Assembly: GCF_009727055.1 (NCBI RefSeq)
Contig: NC_052350.1
Span: 3,028,191-3,092,190, forward strand
From: Benincasa hispida
Taxonomy: Eukaryota > Streptophyta > Magnoliopsida > Cucurbitales > Cucurbitaceae
Direction of reading: 5' to 3'
DNA length: 64,000 nucleotides
Positions 35,553 to 46,033 of this stretch are shown here, in pieces. Position numbers and translations under genes: made by a program. Numbering within the stretch: position 1 is the first letter of the stretch; the number at the start of each line of letters is the position of its first letter. The notes under the pieces are model-generated. The model was given only the letters and a program-made list of their open reading frames with translations, made no database searches and was not told the origin of the DNA.

Positions 35553-36970
35553 TTATCATGGATGTAGTCACGGTATATTTATATTGATCTCTTGATAATT
35601 ATATTTACATGCGAATCCCATAAGGATTTAAACTACTTGAAACATATACATCAAATTCCCGGGAATGGTATTCAATAAAGTTATAGAGATTACTATATGG
35701 ATTGAGACAATCAGGACGGATGTGGTACAATCGTCTGAGTGGATATTTATTGAAAGAATGATATCAAAACAATCCAATATGTCCATATGTTTTAATAAAT
35801 AAATCACAATCAGGATTTGCTATTATAACTATATATGTGGATGACTTGAATATAACTAGAACTCCTGAAGAGCTTTCGAAGGCAATATAATATCTTAAGA
35901 AATAATTTGAGATGAAAGATCTCGAAAAACAAATTTTTGCCTTGGTTTGCAAATTGAGATAAAATATTTATTCGTCGGTCAACTTATACAGGAAAAATTT
36001 TGAAAATATTTTATATGGACAAAGCACATCCATTATATATTCCAATGGAAGTCCATTCATTGGATATAAAGAAAGATATATTTCGACCTCGAGAAGATAA
36101 TGAAGAACTTCTTGGTCCCGAAGTATCATATTTTAGTGCAATTGGTGCACTTATGTATCTTGCTAATAATACAAGTCCAGATATTGCATTTTCAGTAAAT
36201 TTATTAGCTAGATATAGTTATTCTCTCACAAAAAGACATTGAAACGAAATTAAGCATATACTCTGTTATCTCCGAGGAACAATCGATATGGGTTTGCTTT
36301 ATTCAAGTGAATCAAAATTTGATCTAGTTGGTTATGCAGATTTTGGATATTTATCTGATCCACACAAAGCTAGATCTCATACATGTTATCTGTTCACATG
36401 TGGATGAGCTACTATATCATGACGATCGGTGAAACAGATTATAACGGCCACTTTCTCAAATCATGATGGAATTATTGCAATTCACGAGGCTAGTCGAGAA
36501 TGTGTATGGCTAAGGTTAAGACTCAACACATTCGTGAAACGTGTGACTTATCTTCTAATAAAAATATTCCAACAATATTATACGAAGACAACACAACTTG
36601 CATAGCCCAAATCAAAGGGGATATATTAAAGGAGATAGAACAAAACGTATTTCATCGAAGCTTTTCTACACTCATGATCTTGAAGAAAATGATGACATTG
36701 CTATACAACAAATCTGTTCGAAGGATAACCTGACAGATTTATTTACAAATGCATTACCAACCACAACTTTTGAAAAATTGGTGCACAACATTGGAATGCG
36801 GCGACTCATAGATCTTAAGTGATGTTTTCATGAGGAAGAGTAAATATATTGTATTCTTTTAGGAATATGTATTATATGAAATATATACTCTTTTTCCTTC
36901 ACTAGGGTTTTTTTCCATTGAGTTTCCTTAGTAAGGTTTTAATGAGACATATTATATATATATGGGCATC

Positions 36971-36979
36971 TAAAGGGGA
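36971..36979 (+). other. Polypurine tract of copia element
   Basis: TAAAGGGGA immediately before the 3' LTR, the expected plus-strand primer of an LTR retrotransposon. Confidence 0.6.
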
Positions 36980-37333
36980 GTATTATGAATATTATAATAA
37001 GAAATAGATGTCCATTGTTTAATGTCCAAAAGCCATGTGTCACCATTCACGTTGTCCATGTGCCTTATAGTAATTATGCTTGGTGTCCATGTAAGTCCAC
37101 ATAATACTTGTCATTTTTCCTATAAATAGTGACATTTGGTAGATCTTAAAATAATATACGTATACCCATTGGTGAGAAATCCACACCAAATTCCACTAAA
37201 ATTTTCATTGTCTAATTTTATAATTCTAGTTCTTTTATAATTCTAGTTTTTATTTATTTATTATTAGTATATAAAAATATTATTATATTATATTTTTTAT
37301 ATCTGTAGTCTCGTTGTGCTCATCAATTTTACA
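36979..37333 (+). mobile_element. 3' LTR of copia element (host B)
   Basis: Pairs with 27090-27407. Slightly longer, with a small duplication of TCTTTTATAATTCTAG near 37230. It ends ACA at 37333, followed by AGAGG, the likely target duplication. It lies 330 bp upstream of the zinc-knuckle gene start codon. Confidence 0.8.
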
Positions 37334-37662
37334 AGAGGTTTTACTTGATTTATTATTTTTAATTTTTACACGAGCCGAGACAAAACGCTGCGTAGACTTG
37401 CGAGGTGAAAAATTAAACTTGCGAACACGCGGGATATACCACCCCATAACCGGGGTTCCGACAAAGGCCAGGATACGACGGCTCCTAAGCCTTTACGGAA
37501 CGACATGTCGTCGAATTTATTCGAGAGGGAAATTATATACAAAAAATTGCGGAAACCCTAGCCACCCAAGGGCGAAAATTTGCCAAGTTTGCTCAGTTAT
37601 TCTCCCAACCATTCAATTAGGGCTACCAAGATTGCAGTTTGATTCAGTTTTGTATTTGGAAG
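37334..37662 (+). promoter_or_regulatory. Upstream/5' leader region of the zinc-knuckle gene
   Basis: 329 bp between the copia 3' LTR and the ATG, with relatively GC-rich stretches (about 37370-37510). Promoter and 5' UTR must lie here, in the LTR, or both. No clear TATA box is assigned. Confidence 0.4.
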
Positions 37663-40600
37663 ATGGGGAGAAGAGTCAAGCAGAAGAAGTTCAAATTCGA
37701 GGACGACGATGACGAACTTCAGGTTGTGAATAGTGCGGCTTCGAAGTCTGCAAATTCGCTGAGCAGTGACGACGACGAGGCCAATGAAGATCTTAGCCTC
37801 AAAATTGTCGAGAAGGCTATGCAATTGCGCTCCGGAAAGTTGGTTACCGATGCCGGCGTTAATAAGGATGTTAAGTGTGAACAAAGTGGTAAAGGTGATA
37901 TTGTTGGCGTTGGAGCCATTCGACTGCTTTCATCGACATTGGAGGGTGCCGACGCCGACGACGGAACTGACAGAGCCAGCGCTGATGGCATTGCTGCTGC
38001 TTCTGAGGGGCGAGAACTAGGGAGTAAGAAGACAGTGAAGAAGAGGAAGAAGAAAGTTAAGAAGCTGGGAACCGAAGACCGCGATGTGAGTATTTTACTA
38101 CTATCGCTTTAGTCTTTTTGGAAGAATCTAGTGGAGGGAGTGAGTTATAGAAGGATTGTTTATCTTTTAGCGCATTGCCACAGCCTAAGAGACCTCCCCA
38201 TTCGGGTTTTGTTGACGACTCGATGACAGTGGCAAGAAAGAAGTCCTAAACTTAGGCCAATGCTCATTGAACCATAACCAGTGTATTGATGGAATTTTCA
38301 CCTGCTTATGTGGTTTATGGAAAACAAAATATCTGATAACATAGCACTAGTTTCAAAGTATGAACTGTCCTAAATTTTGAACCAGAGATTGTATTTATTT
38401 TCCTATAATCTGATAAGACAATCGTGGGGTATGTCTACTAGAGGTTCGTATTTCATAATTGACTTGCTGCTTCCTTTCATTTTAGATGGTTGTCACAGAA
38501 GGTGCGAAGATCAAGACAACTGGAATGATAGATCATGTGGATTCAGTGGAACCAAACTCTACCGAGACAACTGATAATAATGTGTTCAGGAAGCTTCTTG
38601 TGAGTCCCTTTAACTGCTCTGAACTGCCATTAAGGAAAAGTTAATGTTTGTGCTTGTGGATGCTTAGTTTTGTATCTCTCATATATTATTCTACCAGCGT
38701 GGACCAAGATATTTTGATCCTCCAGATAGTTGGGGAACATGCTATAATTGTGGTGAGGAAGGTCATAATGCTGTGAATTGCACATCAGCTAAACGGAAGA
38801 GACCATGTTTTGTCTGTGGAAGTTTGGAGCACAATGCAAAGAGTTGCTCAAAGGTCAGGAATAAAACATGCAAAATTGATCTACTCTTACTTCCCTTTGC
38901 TTTTCTTTTGTTACAGCTATCCTAGATGGTTCTCACTTCTCATTCGGGGGGGTGTCCATAGTTGGTCTAACTAGTATAAATATCGAATGTTGAGGTCACG
39001 GGTCAGGTCCTGTTGGTGGCAATAAACATGAGGATTCCTTTGTCACATTCAAGCCTCAGAATGTAGATATAGCGAGTTTAGTGCAAGAGTTCTCTGACAC
39101 GGAGACGTAGTGGTCTGAATGTGGTCTGAATGTGGTCTACTCATATCTCTGCATTTTTTTAATGATCATTAATAATTATCCACTTCATCAAACATCTTTT
39201 GTGTCTGAGGTAATTTTTTAGAAAAATAAATTGTCTTCAAGTTTGAAATTCCTACTTCTAATCTAGAGACACAATCTATTCACAAGCAGCCTGAGTGTCT
39301 CACGTGCTGGAGTATTGTCTTCTTAAAATTCTCCTGTTTCTTGCTCATTTGGATTTATCGAAAACTGAAAACCTGCTCCTTACTATTCTCAGGCACGAGA
39401 CTGTTTTATTTGTAAGAAAGGTGGGCATCGTGCAAATGACTGTCCAGAGAAGCACAGGGATGTCTCTTCAAGCTTAAAAATATGTTTAAAATGTGGAGAT
39501 TCTGGGCATGATATGTTTTCTTGTCAGAATCTTTATCCAGATGATGATCTTAAGGTCTTCTACTTTGTATTGTAGTGTACTTTCTTGGCTCTTTTCCAGA
39601 AATTGTTTTGCATGGTGTATCATTTTTCTCAACTTGACTTCTAGAAACTTTTTTTTTCTTTTCAGAACATACAATGCTACATTTGTAAGAAATTTGGTCA
39701 TTTATGTTGCGTGAATTCCATCAGCGGTACTTCAGTAGTTTCCTGCTATAAATGTGGACAGACTGGACATACTGGTCTGGTAAGTTCTCTTTGCTTACAT
39801 CTGACTCTATAAGATGTTCACATGATATACTTATATCACTCTTCATTTTCATTTGAGATGCTCTCTGGGTTTTTTTATGTTTTATTTTTATATGCAACTG
39901 TCCTCGTGTTTCACTTTCACCCCAGTTGACAGTAGCCATCGGAAAATTGATTCCAGTTCTGAATTTTGCTGATTCTTCAGCATTGAATTCCTGGACTTGT
40001 GTAGTGAGTGTATTTTCTTATGCAGATCAAATAATTGGGATTGATGAGATGCTAATATTTACTTGTAATTATAGAGTTCAATGTTTACTGTTTAGTGTGT
40101 CAAACTTTTGAGAAAGTAGGTGAGGGTCAATAGTGTTGCTTTCACTTATTTTGACTTGATGCCTCTGTACACGGAGGATGGAATATTTAAGTACAGGAAT
40201 TTGTTGATTAATGTTCCTTGCTTCTAAATGTATTGCATGTGGATGATTAATTTTTTGTCCTGTGTGTATGTGAATTTACAGTCATGCTCGAGATTACGTG
40301 GGGATGCCTTTGGTGCTGTATCACCTAGTCAATGCTATAGATGTGGTGAAGAAGGGCATTTTGCCCGTGAGTGCACAAGTTCAACCAAGGTAGTTAGGGA
40401 AACATTAGGAGGTGAAAATACTAATTTTGTTATGCATTTACTTATATTTCTTGTTGTAATCTGATTATAAACTTGTACTCTATGGAGCTTGCTCAGAGTG
40501 GCAAGAGGAGTCGTGAGGAAGCCTCTGGTGCCGCATCACCTAGCCCATGCTATAGATGTGGTGAAGAAGGGCACTTTGCCCGTGAGTGCACAAATTCCAC

Positions 40601-41721
40601 TAAGGTAGATAAAAGAGTTAAAGAGCTACATATCGGCCTCGGCCTGCTTTATTGTGGAAAAATCTAAGAGAGGACATTCATTTTCTTATATTTTCTGTCG
40701 AAATGTCATTCTAAAAATCTAAACTGATACTATATGGAGCTTGCTCAGGCTGGCAAGAGGATTCTTGAGGAAACCTCTGGTGCTGCATCACCTAGCTCAT
40801 GCTATAAATGTGGTGAACAAGGGCATTTTGCTCGGGAGTGCACAAGTTCCACTAAGGTATATAAAATAGCTTACATATTTGCCTGTTTTATTAGAAAAGA
40901 ATTAGGAGTAGAAAACGTTAATTTGTTATATATTTATATTTCCTGTCGAAATGTTATTCTAAACTTGTACTTTATGGAGCTTGCTCAGGGCGGCAAGAGG
41001 ATTATTGAGGAAACTTCTGTTGCTGCATCACCTAGCTTATGCTATAGATGTGGTGAACTAGGGCATTTTGCTCGTGAGTGCACAAGTTCCACCAAGGTAT
41101 ATAAAATAGTTTACATATTGGCCTTTTTATTGGGGAAAAATTCGGATGAAAAACTGCTCATTTGTTATACTGTTATATTTCCTGTCAAAATGTGATTCTG
41201 AAACTTGTACTAGCTTGGCTCAGGGTGGCAAGAGGAATCGTGAGTTATCAAATTCAAGATCGAAGTCACAAGTAGAAGAAACTAACCATATGGTGTCAAA
41301 ATCTGCACCTCATGATAAGAAGAAAAAGATAAACCATGAAGAACAATACTCCAACCTGCCTAGTAAGTCGGGACAAACGGGTCGCTGGATACTGGAAGGT
41401 AGTGGTTCTGGTAACTTCTTCAATGGCACATTTATGAGAAATGACTGGAATTCTCCTGTTACACCATCATCTCGGTGGGGTCATAATTATTATACAGAAT
41501 ATACCGGTCAATACGCAAACCCTCAATTTTCCGATCATTATGCAAGCCCTCAATCTTCCGGCCACTATGCAGGCTCTCAATCTTTCTCTAAGAGGCACAC
41601 ATTACATCCAGGGACTCCGATGTCATTAGGAACCACTAGAACTCCTCAGAATGGATACTCGGCGTCAAGATTTGGAGGCTTTAGCAATGAAGGAAGGAGG
41701 AAAAGCTACGGATGGTGGTAG
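37663..41721 (+). CDS. CCHC zinc-knuckle nucleic-acid-binding protein, 10 exons
   Basis: Exons 37663-38085, 38486-38599, 38698-38853, 39393-39554, 39666-39779, 40282-40389, 40497-40604, 40749-40856, 40989-41096, 41224-41721; all GT-AG, all phase 0 except none, 632 residues. The N-terminus is acidic with a basic KKRKKKVKK stretch (about residues 130-138), a likely nuclear signal. The middle carries nine CX2CX4HX4C knuckles (for example CYNCGEEGHNAVNC, CFICKKGGHRANDC, CYRCGEEGHFAREC) and one degenerate one (CYICKKFGHLCC). The sixth is completed across the exon 5/6 junction. The C-terminus is Ser/Gly/Tyr-rich, with a triplicated QxxxHYA-type motif (about residues 565-585) and ends YGWW. Such proteins bind single-stranded nucleic acid; the target is unknown. 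It resembles the Arabidopsis zinc-knuckle protein at locus At3g43590 (from memory). Exons 6-9 are four 108-bp repeats of one knuckle exon. Confidence 0.9.
40470..41223 (+). repeat. Tandem exon-intron duplication inside the zinc-knuckle gene
   Basis: Units start at 40470, 40721, 40961 and a truncated one at 41201 (spacing 251, 240, 240), each opening with an AACTTGTAC/TGGAGCTTGCTCAG-type intron end. Each full unit has a 108-bp exon (40497, 40749, 40989) and the intron after it. Exon 6 (40282-40389) is the same exon with a different upstream intron. All are phase 0 on both sides, so duplication keeps the frame. Confidence 0.88.
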
Positions 41722-43164
41722 AAAGTGTTATTTGATTTGAATGATTGGTAGCTGTTGGGAAAAAAATACTGCTCGAAGATTTGTTCTCTTCAAAGCAGAA
41801 TCTGAGATCATTGTAAGTTATATTGCTTCATTTGTAACAGTACCAAATTTACTTTTTTTTAGCGTAGTTTACATGTTACCCTATTGCTCGTTAGAGTTGC
41901 TTGTCAGGTTTCTTTTTCTGCAGTTTATAAATTTACACATTTATTAGTTTCTCTGCATCATCGGTCCAAACTGTACAACAGCAAATTGAAAATTAAAACA
42001 GTTATCTGGCAAAATATTAGTTTGGACTTGATTGGTCAACATTTGTTGAAGATCTGAAAGCCCATGGCTCGGATTTGGGTTAAAAACACTTTTTCATTTG
42101 AAGATTTGGGTTAAAAACACTTTTTCATTTGAAAATACTTTTTTAAGCGCTTGAAAAGTCGATCCATAGTTTTTTTTTCCTTCTACTGGAGTAGGAAACT
42201 AATAATATGAGTACTAGTGTATTAGATATCTATCTCTGCAAAATTACAAAGTAGGAAACTAATAGTATAGATGTTTCTCGTATACTCTTCCTATCGAGCA
42301 TGTTCTAAGACAAGCAAATGAAGTAGTCAATGTTTTAACTCTATGCTCGTCTCTCCATTTTAACCTCAACTTTAGTCTTTTTCTGTCTATTTGTTTGTTT
42401 GTTTTGTTTTGTTTTGTTTTGTTTTTTTGTTTTTTTGTTTTTTGTTCTTTTTTTTTTTTTTGTTTTTTTTTGAAAAAAAAAAAAGAAAAAAGAAAAAAGA
42501 AAAGGAAGAGAATGAAAAAAAGGGTTTGGAATTATGATAAATTTTCTTTAATGGAAATGGTCATTGTATTTTTAGCTTTTTCAGTCAAGTCTTTGCAGAT
42601 CATGTTGCAGTTACCTCTTGTTTTTAATAGAAAGAATAAGTGGATTTAAATTAAATGAATCTAAAGTAACCTGAAATGGAATTTTTATACCACTAAATTT
42701 GGGGTCGTATCCATTAAAATTATAAATTAGTAGTTGTATCAATTTAAACGTGTCTTACAGTCTTGTTCGACAAATATCGTGTGAAATTTATAATTTGTAT
42801 CAAAACTCCTAAATTTTTATAAGCAAATTAAGACCATTCATTATGATTATTTTGTAAAATCATCAATGTCTCAATTTGTTCACGTATAAATTTTTTCACA
42901 CGTATTATGATTATTTTGTAAAATCATCAATTTATTCATTATGATCATTATATGTCTCACACGATGTTTTTCCAAATCTAATGTTTTAAATTGATATAAC
43001 TCTTAAAGTTTAGTTAAATTGATATTTTTTTCTTTATAACACGTGGAGTGTGAAAGAATCAAATCTCTTATATCAAAGTTGATATTACAAGTATTATGCC
43101 TCTTAAATTATGCTATTTTAACTTTTGTGTCACACATTTCATCTAAGAGGTTAAAGATTGACAT
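41722..43164. other. 3' UTR and AT-rich intergenic sequence
   Basis: The zinc-knuckle 3' UTR occupies the first few hundred bases. A 32-bp direct duplication is at about 42063-42130 and a (GTTTT)n/poly(T)/poly(A) simple-sequence tract at 42385-42515. No gene recognised. Confidence 0.45.
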
Positions 43165-43645
43165 TAGAGTGAAATCGATCGGTCCAATCCAACTAGTATG
43201 ATTTGAGTTGGTTAATATATTGATCTAAAATAATCCGAACTTATTTTTAACTTTAAAATGTATATATATATTAGCTTATAATACAATTACATATACATAA
43301 TTTATTTAAGTTTTATCTTTTTTAGATAATTTATTTCTCAACAACTCCTAAAAATAGTTTTTTAGCACAGTGGAGAGAAAAAATTTATTATATAAATTAG
43401 TTGTTAATCTTAATTTAATATATGAAAATAATTGAATTAAAATTTTACGTATTAACATCTTACTTCTTTTTAGAACACAAATTTAAATAAGTAACTCGAT
43501 GCATCCAAACCAACCTAAATATCCTATAGTTGGATTGAGTTGAGTTCATTTTTTAATAAAAATTATTTAGATCGAAGAAATTAATCATAAAAACAATTGA
43601 ATTGGATTTAAAAAATCCTTCAATCTAACTCACGAACACCCCCTA
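43165..43645. mobile_element. Possible hAT-like MITE
   Basis: The right end GTGAGTTAG (as reverse complement of the bases before 43645, beginning TAGGGGGTGTTCGTGAG) resembles hAT MITE ends; the left end TAGAGTGAAATCGATC is a poor match. Subterminal strings CCAATCCAACTAG and TTGGATTGAGTTGAG are inverted. No target duplication is seen. Confidence 0.3.
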
Positions 43646-46033
43646 ATCAAGCATATTCCACATTACATATTAAACTGAGAAAAAATAAAGAAATTCGTAG
43701 TAGTAACGAGGAAAGCTTCGTTTATTACAAAAATTTTGCTTATAGATATACCTTGCCATAATTATTACCATTCTTCGTTCTTTCTTCTCTTGCCACAATT
43801 TATTATTCCGCATGGGGGAGGAGGAAAAGGTCAAATATGCAATTAAGCTTAATGTTTCATTCTTAAATTAGCTCTAATTTGATTATTGATTTAAGGTGGT
43901 TTGGATTGTTTTTTTAAAAAAAATGTTTTTTTTTTAATTTAAACATTTTAAATCAAAACGGTATAAATTACACTTCAAAAATTATTTTGAAACGGTTGTC
44001 AAACACTTTATTTATTTTTTCTTTTCTAAAATGACTTATTTTTTTAAATTAGACACTTGAAAATATATTACAAACAACCTTTTAATTTTATAAAATATCC
44101 ACCCATTTATCTCTATTTTACTTTTAACTTGTTATATGAGTTAGAAAAAGTGTATTAAGTGTATTAACAATTTTAGAAATTTTATTATAGTATTCATCGA
44201 CGGTTTATTACTACGTCAATTAACATGTGATAAGTCTGCAAGTAGTAAAGAATTTAACTATATGATTGAAGGTGTAAGCCTTAATTATTTCAGCTATATC
44301 TAAATTGACTATTTATCAAGTACAATAGAGGACGGAGGGATTAGAATCACAAACTTCTTGATTACTAACACATACCATATGTTAGCTAAGTTATCATGCC
44401 TTTAATGATTGACTATTATTTATTAATATATGGATCCACTATTTTTTTTTTTTATATTAATTCACATGTAATTTACTACAGGAACTTATATAACATAGAA
44501 CCAACAACCAACAAATTTTTGTCCTAAAAAATCTTGTATTACTTTTATTTCACCTTAAAGTAAAAAGATGGTTACTTGAAAATGTTTTTTTTCCCTTAAC
44601 AATGAATAACAAGAGAACACTTAGGAAAATTTTGAAGAACTCCTATGTCCATATTTAATATTGTTTCTCCTTTCAATAGCTATTGGGCAAGGACAAAACA
44701 TAACTTATTATATTAAAGTAATTTATTGAACAAAAAGCTTTGGTACATTTTATACTCATCATCATGTTTCATTTTAATAAAGAAACCTCTTCTTCTAGAT
44801 TTATATTTGGCCCATGTCTTGGTGTTATAAAATATTTTATGGTGTGTTTGGGGAGCTTGAATGTAATAAAGATTATTAAAAATCAGAAAAATGTTGAAAA
44901 ACATGAGTAATCGAAGACGGAATGAAAATGAGATAATGAAGCATGAAAACAATGAGAAAAAGGGTTAGATTGAAAATTGTCGGAACGGAATGAGTTTTGT
45001 ATTATAAATCGGAACCAAAACGCTCAATCCAAACATGAATTTTCTATTACATCATATTACAATCCCATTCCATCATGGACCATCAACCATACTTGTAACG
45101 GTTGTTTTGCTTCCATTTTTTGTGTGTCAACTTGATTGGAAGAGGTCAAATTGTTAGGCGAAAAAAAAAAAAAAAACCACATGAGAATTTCTTTCTTCAA
45201 TATTACCTCTCATTTCATTTTGGTATTTGGTTAATGTTTATTATACATTTATTTTTTCTTCACTCTCAATCAAGGTCCATTTTTCATTAGGGTTGTTTTT
45301 GGGGGGAATATTTGATGCATTTGGGCACTAAATGCTCTTTGATAGATGGTAAATCTCTCTCCACAAGCCTTGCAATTTGCAAAAGATGAAGTCTAAAGGT
45401 TAAATCCTCTGTTTTTCTCATAAAAGTTTTTCATTTCCCTCACAATCTCAATCTCTCTCTTGTTCTTCTTTCTCTCTCCTCCATAGTCTTTTCTTCCATG
45501 GTCTTGAAGTCATACTCAGTATATTCCTTCATCCAAAAGTTTCCTCATGACTCATAAACATTCAAGTTAGTACTAACACCATAGCCTTGTTTTTGCTGAT
45601 CTTATTGTTCTCATCTCAATTATCCCCTCTATTCAATTCCCTTCCATTCACTAGTTTCTACCATAATTGTGAAAACCCTAATTTTCCTTTCCGCCTTTTC
45701 TGTCTCAATTTTGATCTTTCTGAGTTGGGTTTTGTACTGGGATTACTCTTTGAACTTCTTTTCGATATCTTTGATTGATTCTTGCAGTTTCTCTCTGAAC
45801 CCAGTTTTGTTAGAGCTTACTTTTTCCTACACAGCTTGATTATGGCTGTGTTTTCGTAACTAAAGGGTGTACACAGATTGTTTTTGCACGCTATGGAACC
45901 CTGCATTTCTGTAGGGTTTACCTCAAATTCAAATTGAGTCAATTAGGGAATAAAGATGATTAGATGATTTCTTGAATGGTTTTGAGTATACTGTTTTTAA
46001 TCGTAAGTTGCTCGCTGCATTGCTGTTTACGCA
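43646..46033. other. AT-rich intergenic region and kinase 5' leader
   Basis: Mostly AT-rich without genes. It contains a SINE remnant (listed separately) and a stretch at 44830-45080 with partly inverted ATTACA/TGTAAT strings that may be a MITE remnant. From about 45420 CT-rich sequence, typical of plant 5' UTRs, leads to the kinase start codon; upstream ATGs in this leader are not called as genes. Confidence 0.4.
44319..44405 (-). mobile_element. tRNA-derived SINE remnant
   Basis: Resembles the copies at 46798-46890 and 56171-56250: ends in (A)GTACAATAGAGGACGGAGGGATT on the plus strand and has a GCTAAGTT A-box-like remnant. Degenerate. Confidence 0.4.

Larger units (their letters stand above)
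27090..37333 (+). mobile_element. Full-length but dead Ty1/copia retrotransposon (host B) with nested insertions
   Basis: 10,244 bp from LTR to LTR; about 5.5 kb after removing two insertions. Order gag, protease, integrase, RT, RNase H is the copia order. gag: about 27570-28263 and 30270-30625, with CCHC knuckle CFRCRMTEHWSRTC (about 30373). Protease motif DSATT near 30790. Pre-integrase WHD-LGHPGS near 31207. Integrase to about 32070. RT: 32640-32838 and 35553-36000 with YVDD (about 35838). RNase H with the terminal block about 36110-36822. A polypurine tract AAAGGGGAG precedes the 3' LTR. Many stops, mostly TGG or CGA to TGA, rule out a functional polyprotein. Confidence 0.88.

Noticed and set aside
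43900..44100. MITE with CAAACAC-type ends
   Set aside because: Some inverted TTTAAA-type similarity, but explained by AT-richness; no convincing ends or target duplication.
44830..45080. MITE with GTGTGTTTGGGGAG end
   Set aside because: Left end resembles known MITE ends and ATTACA strings are inverted, but the right end could not be defined, so it is mentioned only in the intergenic entry.
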